Shown one piece after another: positions 1 to 10,945 of a DNA stretch of 64,000 bases. Each line of letters starts with the position of its first letter. Position 1 is the first letter of the stretch. The notes below the pieces were generated by a model. The model searched no databases. It was given only the letters and a program-made list of their open reading frames with translations, and was not told where the DNA came from. The translations under genes were made by a program, and so were the position numbers. Source of the DNA: Collybia mongolica (lineage: Eukaryota; Basidiomycota; Agaricomycetes; Agaricales; Clitocybaceae); NCBI GenBank assembly GCA_013420905.1, contig JAAXNY010000001.1, forward strand, positions 7,564,001 through 7,628,000. The letters are read 5' to 3'.

Positions 1-555
1 ACACCACCCATCTCCGCCTCGCCCTCAGGCTATTCCGCCATGCGCCGCAGCTTCGGAGAAGCCTCCTTTGTCTCAACATCCCCGGGTGGGTCCAACTCGG
101 GCAACGAAATATATTCGCACTCGAGCCATCATGTCCTCGCAGATAACCTGACGCCCTCGCCGTCCCCTCCAGCTGCCAGCATGAATTTTGTACATTATTC
201 CCCCGGCGAGCCCAGCCGTTTTACAAACTCTAGCACCTTTTATTCTGCCCCGTCTCCGTTATCTAATCCACCCGTGCTCCACATGCAGGAGCATGGTAAT
301 CAACAACAACCATCGCCGATTGGGAATACCCAACACCAGCATCATCAGCTCCCACCTCTTGGTCAGATTGCGTCCTATATTGACCGACATTCACCTATGC
401 ATGCATCTGTCAACTCGCCGATATCACATTCGCCGTTGGCGACTGCCACCCCGGCCTCGTTTGAAAGGGACCGTGATAGGGACCGCGAGCTCCCTGCACC
501 ACCCCTGTCCACCGAGTCGCGGCATCCGCGGAGGTCGATCTTGGCGCAGCAGTGA
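1..555 (+). CDS. 3' end of an unknown low-complexity protein (partial)
   Basis: The reading frame is open from base 1, so the gene starts upstream of the window and only its C-terminal 184 or so residues are seen. A methionine at base 40 is internal to the frame and should not be taken as the start. The segment is rich in Ser, Pro, His and Gln, has an alternating Arg-Asp run near the end, and terminates in RRSILAQQ. No folded domain is visible. Such tails are common in fungal transcription factors and scaffold proteins, but nothing here identifies the family, so no function is assigned. Confidence 0.6.
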   Translation, partial: TPPISASPSGYSAMRRSFGEASFVSTSPGGSNSGNEIYSHSSHHVLADNLTPSPSPPAASMNFVHYSPGEPSRFTNSSTFYSAPSPLSNPPVLHMQEHGNQQQPSPIGNTQHQHHQLPPLGQIASYIDRHSPMHASVNSPISHSPLATATPASFERDRDRDRELPAPPLSTESRHPRRSILAQQ

Positions 556-1157
556 TCCACGTTTTGCCCTGAGGTGCAGGAAGGCCAATACCGTGACACG
601 AACAATTCGGACTGAGCCTATACTGATTTGTATTATCATGTGCGGGTAGGAGTAGCTTTGGACCCATTGGTGTTTGTTCCCTATATACAAGTATTAGGAC
701 ACCGTATTGGCCGTACCACTACTTTTTTCTTTTTTTTTCTTTTTGTTTGATCAGGTAGTTATTGGTCTTTTGAATTTCTTCCACAATTTATCCTTCCTGG
801 ACCGCGGCGTCGTTCGGGTACTCCTCATCTTACTCCCTACCCTACTTTTCATACTATATGTTCCCTTTACTAGTTTATTGGCTGGCTTTTCCAGCCTGCC
901 TACCCGCACCTACTTGTTTCCTTGTTTTTTTTTTTTCTTGATGCGGACCATTTGTATAATAATCAAAAAACTCTCGATTGCCCCAAAACCGATCATGATC
1001 GCCTGGAATTATCGCAGCTCAAGATTGACGCCGGATCGCACCGCCACCACGTGGCAGGGTAGAATGTAAACCGTAGCCGCCCTCAGCTGTTCAATCCTGT
1101 ATTTAACTTGAAAGCACGACGACGGTGCACACGAACCCTGCCAATATAAGTACCATC
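556..1157. other. Intergenic region, no gene seen
   Basis: This stretch holds the 3' flank of the partial gene and the upstream region of the SDS22-like gene. It is T-rich, with several homopolymer T runs between 720 and 940. The open frames in it are low-complexity and look fortuitous. No RNA gene was seen. Confidence 0.5.
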
Positions 1158-2802
1158 ATGCAGCCGTCGACAAAAATTGCCCAACATGCCGAGCCGAGCC
1201 CCGTAGTGCCAGAGGCATCCAAGACGTATGTCCAAACTTTTGATTTCAACCCGTTTCCCAGAAAACCCATCTAGATTCGACTGCCATTTCAGATCGGAGA
1301 CCCGCAGTGCTAGGGTCGTCCTCCCGGGGGCAGAGGCGGAGTCTGACGAGGAGCCGCTGGAAGAGGCCTCGATCGAGGAGGTGGGAGAGGAGGGCGATTT
1401 CCTCGAAGACTTCCCAGACGACACCGAGGTAATGTACTAGCCGTAGCCCCTAGCCCGCCCGCACGCACGCACACACGCCCCCCCCCCTGACACACCGCGC
1501 AGGACCTGGAGCTCGTCCACGCCCGCATCGGGTCCCTGGCGAACATGCGGCTGCCGCGGTTCGCGGGGCACCTGAAGAGGATGTGTCTCCGCCAGAACTT
1601 CATCACGCACCTCGATCCTGAAGTGTTCCATTGCCTGACGAACCTCGAGGAGCTGGATTTCTACGATAATAAGCTCAAGACGGTGGGGGATGCGTTGGAT
1701 CGGTTGACGAACCTTGGGTGAGCTGCGACCTGCGCTTTTCGGGTGTGGTCGTTGTTTTTTTTTTTTTTTTTTTTGGAACGTGCCGGGCTGACGGTTCTGG
1801 GGGTGGGGGGCGTGCTTGAAAGGATTCTGGATCTATCGTTCAACCTCCTCAAAGCGGTCCCGGAAAGCCTAAAGTACCTAAACTCGTTGCATACGGTGTA
1901 CTTTGTGCAGAACCGGATATCGAAGATAACGGGCTTGGAGATGTCGACCGGGTTGCGGAGTCTGGAGTTGGGTGGAAACAGGATACGGGTGGGTTGTGCA
2001 ATCGCGGGGGATCGCGTGTTGAAAAAAATGAATTCTCGGGCTAATTCTGCTTTTTTTGCAAGAAAATTGAGAATCTGGACGCGCTGGTGAACCTCGAGGA
2101 ATTGTGGCTTGGGAAGAACAAGATCGCCAAGCTGGAGGTGAGAGAGCTCGTCTTGGATCTGCAGAAGAGTGCCCGTCATGACGGGAGCCGCCTGGGCCAA
2201 TATGACAGAATCTGTCGGCTCTCAAGAAGCTCAAAATCCTCTCTCTCCAGTCTAACCGGATCACGAAGCTTGAAAACCTCGAGGCGCTAGAAGATCTGGA
2301 GCAGCTTTATCTGAGCCATAATGGAATTACCCGCATCGAGGGACTCGAACACAACGTAAACTGGCCTTTTTCCGCACAACGTACTCTCGAATGCTGATCT
2401 CCATAACTTGAAGGTGAAACTGTCCACGCTTGACGTCGGAAATAACTTTGTCCCTGCGATTGAGAATATTTCGCACCTGGCATCCCTGGAGGAGCTTTGG
2501 GTGTGTTACCCGTTCCTATTCTCTGCCGCACATTCCTTTAAGCTAATCACATGCTCTTAGATGAATGGGAACCAGATTCCGGACCTGCAGGCATTAGAAC
2601 CTCACCTTGGGGGGCTGGCTTCGTTGGAGACGCTGTACCTCGAGGCCAACCCGTGTCAGACGAAGGACATGACTGGGTATAGGCGGAAGATCATGCTTGC
2701 ATTGCCGCAGCTGAAGCAGATCGATGCAACGTAAGTGTATCCCAGCTAACTCCATGTTCCAACGCCTGACGATGCTTCATCAGGTATGTGCGTGCTGCGT
2801 GA
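1158..2802 (+). CDS. sds22: SDS22-like leucine-rich repeat regulator of protein phosphatase 1
   Basis: The ATG at 1158 opens a short exon (MQPSTKIAQ) ending at a GTATGT donor. Seven or so further exons join in frame to a stop at 2800-2802. The product, about 350 residues, has an acidic N-terminal stretch (about residues 25-65) and then a continuous array of 22-residue leucine-rich repeats, for example LEELDFYDNKL, LEELWLGKNKI and LEQLYLSHNGI. It finishes with an LRR-cap segment (LPQLKQIDAT) and a last exon encoding YVRAA. This order and length match SDS22/PPP1R7, a conserved nuclear partner of type 1 phosphatase needed for mitotic exit. All repeats appear intact. The role is taken from the family. 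Confidence 0.9.
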
Positions 2803-3082
2803 TTGTGGACTTTTTAGGATGGATTGTCTTTTTTTTATATTTTGACGAGTATGATACTAAAGTTATGACTGGTGGCAATATTTGGACCATCCTCTTTCCT
2901 TTTCTACATCGATACCGATGTGCGCATTTTGAACTTGAAGCTGTACCTATAGCTTTTCATTGTCACATGTGCATGAGTATATAGATGTTTTTGTTTTTGT
3001 ATGGTTTTTACATCCAGTGTCGTCTGATACCTCCGATAGTTAACGAAATGTACAGTCGTAATTCTTCGATAGTATATCTAAC

Positions 3083-4336
3083 TCACTCCACCGTGAGTGG
3101 GATGCGGGAGATGGAGCGAAGGTATTTGATGCGGAACCGATCCCATGATGCCACGTCGAGGCGCCATATACGACGTTTAAGGTCTAGAGGATTCAAAGAG
3201 GACAAGAGATCTTCAAGTTGCCTCAGGGCTATCGAGGCAGTTGGGCGCTCTTCAGGTTCCATGGAAGTCATTGCTCGTCCGAGTTCGAGGAACAAATCTA
3301 AGCCTTCGTATTTCTGTGCGATAGGAACACATTGGTAACTGGGAACGAGGATTTCGGAGGGTGAAGGGCTCACGTCTATCACGTTTAAAATAACATTTCC
3401 AAGTTGGTAGATGTCTACTTTGAATGGGTCGTAAGGATCATCCGAGGCAAATTCAGGTACAGAAGCATCCTGGCCACAGCTTCCACTTTCTGTCATGCCT
3501 TTGAGGCCCGGGGGGTATTGGTATGATAGGCCAAAGTCGATGTAGTAGTATTGTACAGGCCGGACAGCCCAGCGTTCGTGAAATTCAAAGTTCTTGTAGT
3601 CCAAGCCGGTGTGGGTCCACCAGTTTCTGAAATGAAAGCCTTTGGGTATCGCTCTCGAAGCATCCATCATCAAATTGAACAAGCAAGCATCCCTATGCAA
3701 ACAATGTAAGATATGAGGTCCTTCCGAGAGGGTCCACAGGGCCTACATATGTGCTATGTTGTGTTCATGCATGAATTCAAGTCCCTGAAAATGCAACGTA
3801 AGGACACACACCACCGGAATCACGCATGTCTTCCAAACCTACCTGTAAAAATTGGTATACAGCTTCGCCAAACTCTCCAACCCTTCGAAATGGGAGAATA
3901 TCGAAACGCATGAGCAGAGGCATGACAATAAGTACATGTTCGTCTTCATTGGGCAACAGAATCACATCCAGCAGCGCCACGCTGCGGTTTCGCGGGTCAG
4001 ACATCATTGAGGGAGAGGATAGATATTGAGCTATGGGAAGCTCTTCCGTCCACGTCCGAACGAGCTTGATAACAACCTTTCGATTGTCGTGTATTCGAAT
4101 TGCATCGATAGCTATCGCTTTCTGTCGTGTGGTCAATGATATAAATCCTTCCCAAGTCGTGGTCGTTTCCTCACCCCGAGGGACCAGTGTTCTCCAGTTA
4201 TTGGGGCAGTCTCGTGGAGGTTCTCAGCAGCCCAGACAGGATCGTAGCGAGGCCTTAGTTTATACCCGCGAAGCAGAAGAAAAAGTCGGCGTTGAACCCA
4301 GAAGCGTTCACCATTTGACCATGGCCCCAGTTTCAT
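3083..4336 (-). CDS. Protein kinase-like protein of an agaricomycete-expanded family
   Basis: Four exons read from ATG 4336 to a stop at 3083. The first encodes MKLGPWSNGERF. The second carries a candidate kinase N-lobe Lys (NRKVVIKLVR). After two introns the catalytic loop reads HRDACLFNLMMD, with HRD and the Mg-binding Asn, and is followed by the PVQYYYIDFGLS segment holding DFG. The late lobe contains DPFKVDIYQLG. The family is abundant in mushroom genomes and resembles protein kinases, but its substrates are not known to me. The start is shared with a 305-bp divergent region facing the CCDC174 homologue. The intron joins are inferred from GT/AG signals and frame. Catalytic residues look present, so activity is possible. 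Confidence 0.75.
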
Positions 4337-4641
4337 GGGTGGGTAAGGAAAGGTAAAGAGTGCGATGCCAACCGTTGACCCATGAGGCCTGCATCCCTCC
4401 CTACACGGGAACTACCGATCCCGAACAAAGAACACATTGTCAAGTGTTGTATCTGAGAGTTGAACTAGCTGACGTCTTGCACTGGAGCTATACAGAATTT
4501 GATATTATGATTTTCGATGCATTGACGATAGGTCTTGTCGAACTTCAAAAATAGGCAAGCTGGCCGCTGACTAAGCCATCTTGCCCTTCTGTGGGACCAA
4601 CTCGAACGACAGAACGGTGGCCATACATTATCTGGACACCT
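4337..4641. promoter_or_regulatory. Divergent intergenic region (kinase-like / CCDC174)
   Basis: These 305 bases separate two genes transcribed away from each other and must hold both promoters. No TATA box or other clear element was recognised. A methionine in frame at 4591 could extend the CCDC174 homologue, but family N-termini begin near the MSKSK methionine at 4642. Confidence 0.4.
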
Positions 4642-6089
4642 ATGAGCAAGTCAAAGGGGAAAGGAGTCAGTTCCAGCTCCTTTTTTGACCTCAAAGCAGA
4701 ACTCTCAAAGCGAGAACAAGAATTCGCAAAAAATAAAGCTGCTGGGAAGAACTATATCGTGGGTGGTGTCAAACGGCCTGACAAAGTGCGTCCAAATCCT
4801 TGTGCCCAGCCTCTTTGGCATTAATGCACCTGCCCCTCAGAAACCTACTGTTTGGGCACGTCAGAATAAAGGCTTACAAGATCGCGCATCGCGTGATGTT
4901 GAACTGGAAGCAGTGAGCCGGCCTACTCTCGAATCAGCCCGCGCTGCCTTGGAGAGAAAGGCAAAAATATATGAGAAACTTCGAAAAGGGAAAACTGGAG
5001 GCTTGAACGATAAACAATATGATGCGCTCTTGGTTGATGTGAGTGAAGTCGTCCACTGCAGTCCTCTGACACTTATCGGTTTCTAGTTTGAATCAAAACC
5101 TTTCGACGGCTCCTATGAATCGGACAGTGATGATATCGACGAGTCGCTAGAGGTTCCTCGACCACCCAATGATGATGTGCGTAGTAATTATGAGCTCAAA
5201 CCTACACAGAATTCAACGGATAGTATCTAGGACGATCCATTAGTAGAATATGAAGACGAATTTGGCCGTATCCGTACCGCGCGCCAATCCGAGGTTCCAC
5301 GGAACTTGGCTTCTCAGCTCGAAGAGGAAGGACTCGACGAGGATGAGTAAGTTCTGTGATTTGCACCATTATTGTTGTGATCTCATCACCTCCCTACTCC
5401 AGAGATATTATCATACGTAAGCCCTAGAAATTTGTCCCACATTAGCATCTATATTCATATTCTCAATCACAGGCAATCCTGTGAATCACTTTCCTGTGTA
5501 CGAACCATCGGCTGAAAGAGTCGCCGAGATCGCAGCAGCACATGCAGAGGAAAACAATCCGCTTGGTGTGCATTATGACGCGTCAAAAGAAGTGCGTGCC
5601 AAAGGAGCCGGCTTCTATCAATTCTCTGGGGATGAGGAGACGAGACGGGCACAAATGGAGGAATTGAAATCAGCAAGGGAAGAGACTGGGAAAATACGAC
5701 AAGAGACTGGGGCTATAGATGTCCGCCCTGGTGAGGTTGAAGGGATGCGTGGGCCTAGTAATGGTACTACAGCATCGGCAAGTCGGGCAATGGAAAAGAG
5801 GAAGAGGGAGATTGAAGAACGAAGAAAGTTGATTGAAGCTAAAAGAAGGAAACTTGGGAATGGCACTGGAGAAACACCAACACCTGCTTCCGCCCCCGGA
5901 CCTTCTTCAGAGCCACCTCCGACACTTCTGACGCCTACTCTTGATCCATTTGCCGTCCTAGCGGCAACGTCTTCAATATCCAAGAGAACGAAAGCCAAAC
6001 CGCCAGCACAAGTGCCTCCTGTTAACGAGGCGGATGCTTTTCTGGCTCAATTGGAAAAGGAATTCACCGGCGCGAAGAAAAGACGATGA
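4642..6089 (+). CDS. CCDC174-like coiled-coil protein
   Basis: The start MSKSKGKG leads into SFFDLKAELSKREQEF, followed by the KPTVWARQNKG exon, the hallmark N-terminal order of CCDC174. Six exons are joined. The fifth, 5403-5416, is only 14 nt and encodes DIII plus split codons. The last exon contains VHYDASKEVRAKGAGFYQFS, strongly conserved in the family, then a coiled coil rich in Glu/Arg/Lys (EKRKREIEERRKL) and a basic C-terminus ending GAKKRR. CCDC174 is a nuclear protein linked to exon-junction complex function in animals; its fungal role is inferred. The product is about 395 residues. Its 3' end lies only 20 bp from the stop of the convergent hydrolase gene, so transcripts probably overlap. 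Confidence 0.87.
5403..5416 (+). other. 14-nt microexon of the CCDC174-like gene
   Basis: The bases between an AG acceptor at 5401-5402 and a GTAAGC donor at 5417 keep the frame open from the acidic segment LDEDE into RNPVNHFPVYEP. Without this exon the flanking exons do not join in frame. Confidence 0.7.
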
Positions 6090-6109
6090 ATTTGAATCTA
6101 CGACTACTT

Positions 6110-7155
6110 TCAAACAGTACTTGAGACAAGTCTTGCGGGGCACCTTAATGAAAACCGACCGTCTTCTTGGCGGTAGTACACGTTCTCCTCTCCCCAAACT
6201 ACCGCTCTTTTTCGGACTACCTCCTTTCCATTAATCACGTCCACCACAAAAGCTTTCCCCGCTTCCAAAACCTCTAGAGCAGGCTTACCCGCTGTGCGAT
6301 GACCAGCATTGATTAGTACTTCTCCGGTCTTTCCGCCGTTGCGCTTCTGGTTCTCGGCATGTACGAGGGAGATCAAGTCATCGATAGAGGTCAACCAATC
6401 TAAGATGGACCCTCGTTTCGATATGATGATATCTTCATACTCGTACAACGAATCCCCAACATACAACAACTTATCGGTAGGGTCATATATGGCCATCTCG
6501 TCAGGGGTGTGGCCTGGCGTATGTAGGATCAACATGCCACATTCTGGGATGGAATAGAGATGCGGAATGAGAATGGGCGTATACGATGGCGTGCGGATTC
6601 CCATCCCCTTGCACAATGAGCTTTCAGGAAGCGCAGAGGGTGACAGGAATGAAGGATCGTGTGATGAGGCAAGAATGGTCGAATCCGAGCTACAAAACAA
6701 TCCCATTAACATTCAGCAAATCTTGCAAAGCATTGGAGTTCTTACAACTGTTCAATACCAACTACAAGGGAGCTGTCAGTGTCACAATAGCAAATACAAC
6801 ATGTCCACCATTACGCACGGATATGATCATAGTGGCAATGGGACATCACCACTGTATACTTCATCATTCCCCCTTTGTTGAGCGGGTTACCATCATTATC
6901 ATCAATACCAACCGTCTCGATAAACTCTCGCAGCTTTGTAACTTGTACATCACCGTCATTTGTTGCCCCACCACATCCAGTATCGATTACGATCACTGTA
7001 TTAGTTTGGGCCACGACCTTGACATAGATAAATGGGCGTTCGGAATATATATCATCGTATTCTTTGATCAGGAAGGTGTTGGGCGTCAGCTGGTGGGCCT
7101 GGAACGCCGTGGAGGGTTTCTTGGTAGGTTTGCGCACTAAGTCCATTTCGCTCAT
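6110..7155 (-). CDS. Metallo-beta-lactamase-fold hydrolase
   Basis: Three exons read from ATG 7155 (MSEMDLVRK) to a stop at 6110. The metal-binding set is complete in order: HCHYDH (HxHxDH), then a downstream His in HTPGHTPDE, the bridging Asp in YVGDSLYE, and the last His in NAGHRTAG. Two short introns interrupt just after HYDHI, with a tiny exon (LGIEQ) between them before SDSTILASSHDPSF. A dinuclear zinc hydrolase is expected. The substrate is unknown, and the family spans thioesterases, lactonases and glyoxalase-II-like enzymes. The frame also runs open upstream of 7155 through a hydrophobic stretch, but without an ATG; an extra upstream exon adding a membrane anchor cannot be excluded. 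Confidence 0.8.
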
Positions 7156-7323
7156 GGTCTCGTTCAGAAGACCCAGAAGGAGTTTATATAGATATAAGAA
7201 GACGCCACAGGTACAGGCAACCAAAGAAAAAACAATGCATCCTGTAGTCACGAGTAAGTTATAGGTTGCGGGTGTATTCCTGGCCAATTACATACCTACT
7301 CCCACCCTACACTTTCTCTTGGC

Positions 7324-7608
7324 CTATCCACCAGAAACCGGGCAGATCACAGCAATCTCTTCCCCCCCTTTTAATTCTATTACATCTGGATCGTCGACCA
7401 TCTCACAATCCACGCTCCATTGGCTTCCTTCCAGCACCTTCCCGAGGTTCGAGTTCGGATGCCGCGACTGTAACAAGTCGCTTAGGGCCGATAAGTGGAA
7501 ACGACCATCGGGAATTGCGATGTTTTCCGAAGTCAAATTGGTAGCAGTCGATGCTGCAGCGAAGTATAGGACGGTTATTTCCCGTGGTTGGAAATTTGAC
7601 TCGGACAT
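7324..7608 (-). CDS. MOCS2A: Molybdopterin synthase small subunit (MoaD/MOCS2A sulfur carrier)
   Basis: This intronless 94-residue gene begins MSESNFQPREITVLYFAAAS and ends in AVICPVSGG. The ubiquitin-like length, the VLYFAAAS first strand and the terminal Gly-Gly are diagnostic of MoaD. The C-terminal glycine is adenylated and thiocarboxylated by MOCS3/Uba4 and donates sulfur to precursor Z inside molybdopterin synthase. The large subunit MoaE/MOCS2B is not in the window, so unlike the overlapping arrangement in mammals the small subunit is encoded alone. The organism should have molybdoenzymes such as nitrate reductase or sulfite oxidase, as an inference. The gene lies between the TPK and hydrolase genes on the same strand. 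Confidence 0.9.
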   Translation of the reverse strand: MSESNFQPREITVLYFAAASTATNLTSENIAIPDGRFHLSALSDLLQSRHPNSNLGKVLEGSQWSVDCEMVDDPDVIELKGGEEIAVICPVSGG

Positions 7609-7810
7609 GATGGCAGTTGGAAGGAGGAACCCGGGTTTAGGTGCGTCGGGTTGGCTGATGAATCTAAATCACGCATTGGGGAGAAACTTTATGTTATATA
7701 CATATACTCAAGCATAGCACAGCACAGGTACGGTACGATAATCTAGGCCATACTGCTGATCCCGCCGGAATAAAAACTACCCAAGAGCACGTCCACCGAC
7801 CAGTCGCAAT

Positions 7811-8858
7811 CTACCATCTCAATCCTTTCAACTCGGCGCTCCACCAAATAGGTCTTGACGTCTGGATTCGGACCTCCTTCTCCTCCGGAACAAGATGATT
7901 CGACGTTGAAACCATTCCATCAAATGAAGATGGTGTATTATCTATGGAGAAGTGTTAGCTGTTGCCTTGGACCCCGCTCCAATTCGGCGGCCTACCTAGA
8001 TTCCAGCGGAGCCCTGACGTTGTCAAGATGGTCGAGTCAATTCCAACGGGCAGGAGCCCGCATGTCTGTCCCAGCACATCATGATCTATCTGTATGATAT
8101 GCTCTCCCTAGAATTGATCAGTGATAGGCAGCGTCAGGAACAGGGGCAAGGTACCGCGCCGAGCACCCAAGCAACATTATCATCCGTTACAGCGAAGACA
8201 TGTGGGCGGACTGTGTGTAGTTTATGGAGATACGAGAGTGTGTGGATGGTCTGGTCTAGGCGCCCTGAGAGCCCACCAAGTAGTATGATGTCTTGTTGCT
8301 GGGATTCACTTGTCAAGATGTGGGAATGGAACCAGAAGCTGTAGATACCAATTGTTCTGATCGTTCTCTCTCTTGTACTTCGACAACGCACTTCATCAAG
8401 TCTGTTGAGTTTTGGTCCCCGTCTTTTATGACCGGAACGCCCTTGAAATGATGAGTCGGACTAAGCGTTTAGATACATCGTCAAGATGAGCCTGCCTGCG
8501 AAACATAGTAGACGCGAACATCCTCCCGTATCGAATCCAAGTCTCCCTTGATCAGGTCTGGCAGGTACCTGACGCGTAGGTTACGGCCTAGAATGTCAAC
8601 AAAAGAAAGCACATATACGCACTGGGCGCGAGACGCCCCGCCGTCGACAAAATCAGGTGTGCTGAACAAGTCATACAATCGATTGGCACCACCGTCGGCG
8701 CAACATCTCCACGCACAGGAGTTCCACAGGCGCCGCAAAAGACCGGGACGGAAAGGTTGGTTTAAGATTATCAACGCACGTTGAGAGTTGGGGGGGTTAG
8801 TTTGAAGAAAACCAACATTCCAGGATTTCATCATGGAGGCCCGTGTTGAGCGGTGCAT
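7811..8858 (-). CDS. Thiamine pyrophosphokinase
   Basis: The product transfers pyrophosphate from ATP to thiamine. Conserved blocks appear in order: RALIILNQPF, CCADGGANRLYD, PDLIKGDLDSI, GDQNSTDLMKC, LGGLSGRLDQT and the C-terminal TSGLRWNLDNTPSSF. These are the catalytic-domain signatures (GDxDS and DQxSTD) and the C-terminal thiamine-binding domain. Five or so exons are needed. Family spacing (YY-3 residues-GV) favours a non-consensus GC donor at 8494-8495 over a GT donor nine bases earlier. The exon after it carries GVPVIKDGDQNSTD. The stop follows ELKGLRW at 7811. The start at 8858 is the first ATG; a second, MMKSWN, eight codons later is also plausible. An intron within the 8590-8650 region is likely but its ends are not settled. 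Confidence 0.87.
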
Positions 8859-9235
8859 TCAGATCGGACTCAGCAATACATTATCGTCTCACCTTCGATT
8901 ATACTTATTGGGGGATACATGATAATAGACAGGTTTAACAGATACCGATGAACGCCCAGACAAGAGGACATCATCAAAAGGAGACAGTCTTCAGCGGCGA
9001 AATTACGATAGGGTCACTGTCAGTGGTAATTACCCAACATGATATCTTAAGGGGTTCAGTCTCATACAAAAAGCAGAGCAACGGGACATCAAAAATAGAT
9101 GGGCTGTCCGAAGCCATTGACGCTCTTATATACCGGAATTAATAGGTTTGAAACTTGGGGATCTATACTAGAAGATGGAACAAAAACAGCACGAGGCGAC
9201 AGATATGATACAAATTATCAATAATCATGTTTATC
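8859..9235. other. Intergenic region, no gene seen
   Basis: This is the upstream side of the thiamine pyrophosphokinase gene and the 3' flank of the next minus-strand gene. An open frame at 8948-9142 has no family features and is taken as chance. No thiamine (TPP) riboswitch was recognised by eye. Confidence 0.4.
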
Positions 9236-10945
9236 CTATGACCCTTGATTCCTCCGTGACCATGTCGAGAAGCTCAAAGCACCAACAATACCAACGACGA
9301 GTAAAGCGGTACCTGCGCCCACCAACCCTGGAATATAGAGGTACCATGTATTATCTACATCGTCTTCAGCGACTTGGCTGCTGAAAAGGCTCATTTCGTC
9401 CTTCTTTCTGCGCCGGCGGACAACAGGTGTTTCAGGATCAGTGTATTGTGACTGAGAGCTGCCCGGTGCAGATGATCCAAGCTCAATGGAGGGCATTTCC
9501 AACTCTTGAGTATCTTCAAACCGGGAATCGACGACCGGGATGGTGGGAATCTCCAAGGTAGGCTCCAGTGTCTGGGCACGCTCGAAATACGTTGCGGCGG
9601 CTTCTCGGTCACGCTTCCAGGCCTCTGATCCATTCTCCCCCGCTTGTGATTGGTGTGGCATGCGTATAGAGGACAGGCTTGAATACGAGGAGGAGAGTAG
9701 GGTGGATGCAGCGCCTTCTAGGTGAAGAAGCCCCGCCTCAAGATAAAGCTGTGCTAGACCACGCGTTCCACCGATGCATTGTAGGTAGTATACAGAAGTT
9801 CCTGGGGGGGCCGGTTCGGTGGGAAGGTTGAGATCATATGTCGATTGCAGAGGTAGATATTGCGAGACAAGTTTCATCGTTGCCGAGGGCACATGAGCTT
9901 GATGCCACGCTCGCCTAGAAAACATTAAAATATTACTCCATGGGTTATTGAGGCGCACACTCACAGGAAACATTCAAACGCTTCCTCCTTCTCCTTACGG
10001 ATATCAAAAAGCTCAAGTGCAATTAAAACCAGGCTTGTAGGATCCATATTGTACTGGTGCTCAAGTTCATGACTCGAGCCAAAGACGGTGGAGTTAGCCA
10101 ATGGGGGCGACATTTTACTTGGGACCGGGCCAACGACTAGCGATGGCCAGATGATTGACTGATCTTTTTCCAAGTGAAGAGTTAAAAGTCTCCCTGAGTG
10201 GGGAGAGTGTAATGACTCAAGGGAAGAATATGAAGAGGTCATACTACGCAAGGCATGGCCTGGCGACCCCGACCGAGAAGCAGCAGCGTTAGAGTTAGTT
10301 TTGAGCCTCCGAAGTAAAGGAAGGCCCCGCTCGTCAGTAGGAGATAAGCTAGGTGAGGATAGTGCGGGAGACGGAGAGATATCTTCCGCGTCAGATACTT
10401 GGCCGCTTTCTAACGACGCAGCGAAGCTGCTCGATATTTCTGGGTCAGAAACAAAGGCATATGATGACTGCGTGGACGTTGTGGATGCTGTAGAGGTAGT
10501 ACGCTCTCTGGCCGATAACCGGGAGGCCCGAGGCTCAAGTTGCCAGACCGAACTTGCGGTGTCAACCGTGCTGTAGAGGCGCCCCTGAAGCAAGCTGTGA
10601 GACAACATGCGATAGTGCTGAGCAGAATTCTGCTCGCCTTTATCGTTGGTGGCTGTCCTCGCACCCCCACTACAAGGTAGTTGCGCTCAATAACCACCTG
10701 GAATCGAACTGAAGTCACATCCCTGAATCCCAGTCGAACAAGGGTAAACATACCGCAATATCCTCCTTCTGTGTATCATAAGGGACCATCAACAGAACAG
10801 TTGCCTGTCATGCAAGGAGCTCAAGATGGGACTTGAACCGACAACGGGATTCAATACCTGATCATGCGACTGAACAAAAGCCACTGGATGTTAATGAACG
10901 GTGCCCTTATTCAGTAATCCAGCAAAGGTACTAACCTGGTGCCAT
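9236..10945 (-). CDS. Unknown protein with helical-repeat-like segment and C-terminal membrane anchor
   Basis: The family is not recognised. The firm part is two large exons, 10608-9979 and about 9929-9236, joined through a GTGAGT..TAG intron (CFL|RAWHQ). N-terminal exons are proposed back to ATG 10945: a 10-nt exon, then exons giving MAPVAFVQSHDQ and ATVLLMVPYDTQKEDIA, before the NSAQHYRMLSHSLL frame. The middle is Ser/Thr-rich. A helical stretch (GTRGLAQLYLEAGLLHLEGA) resembles TPR-type repeats. The C-terminus has a basic RRRRKK patch and one hydrophobic segment (VGAGTALLVVGIVGALSF) about ten residues from the end, which is typical of a tail-anchored membrane protein. Function unknown. The 5' end is tentative. 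Confidence 0.6.

Noticed and set aside
10690..10865. Two tRNA-like T-arm strings on the minus strand (GGTTCAAGTCC and AGTTCGATTCC)
   Set aside because: The one near 10,840 has a D-arm-like and anticodon-arm-like context, but no acceptor stem pairs, and both strings fall inside inferred introns of the unknown protein gene. A covariance-model tRNA scan would settle it.
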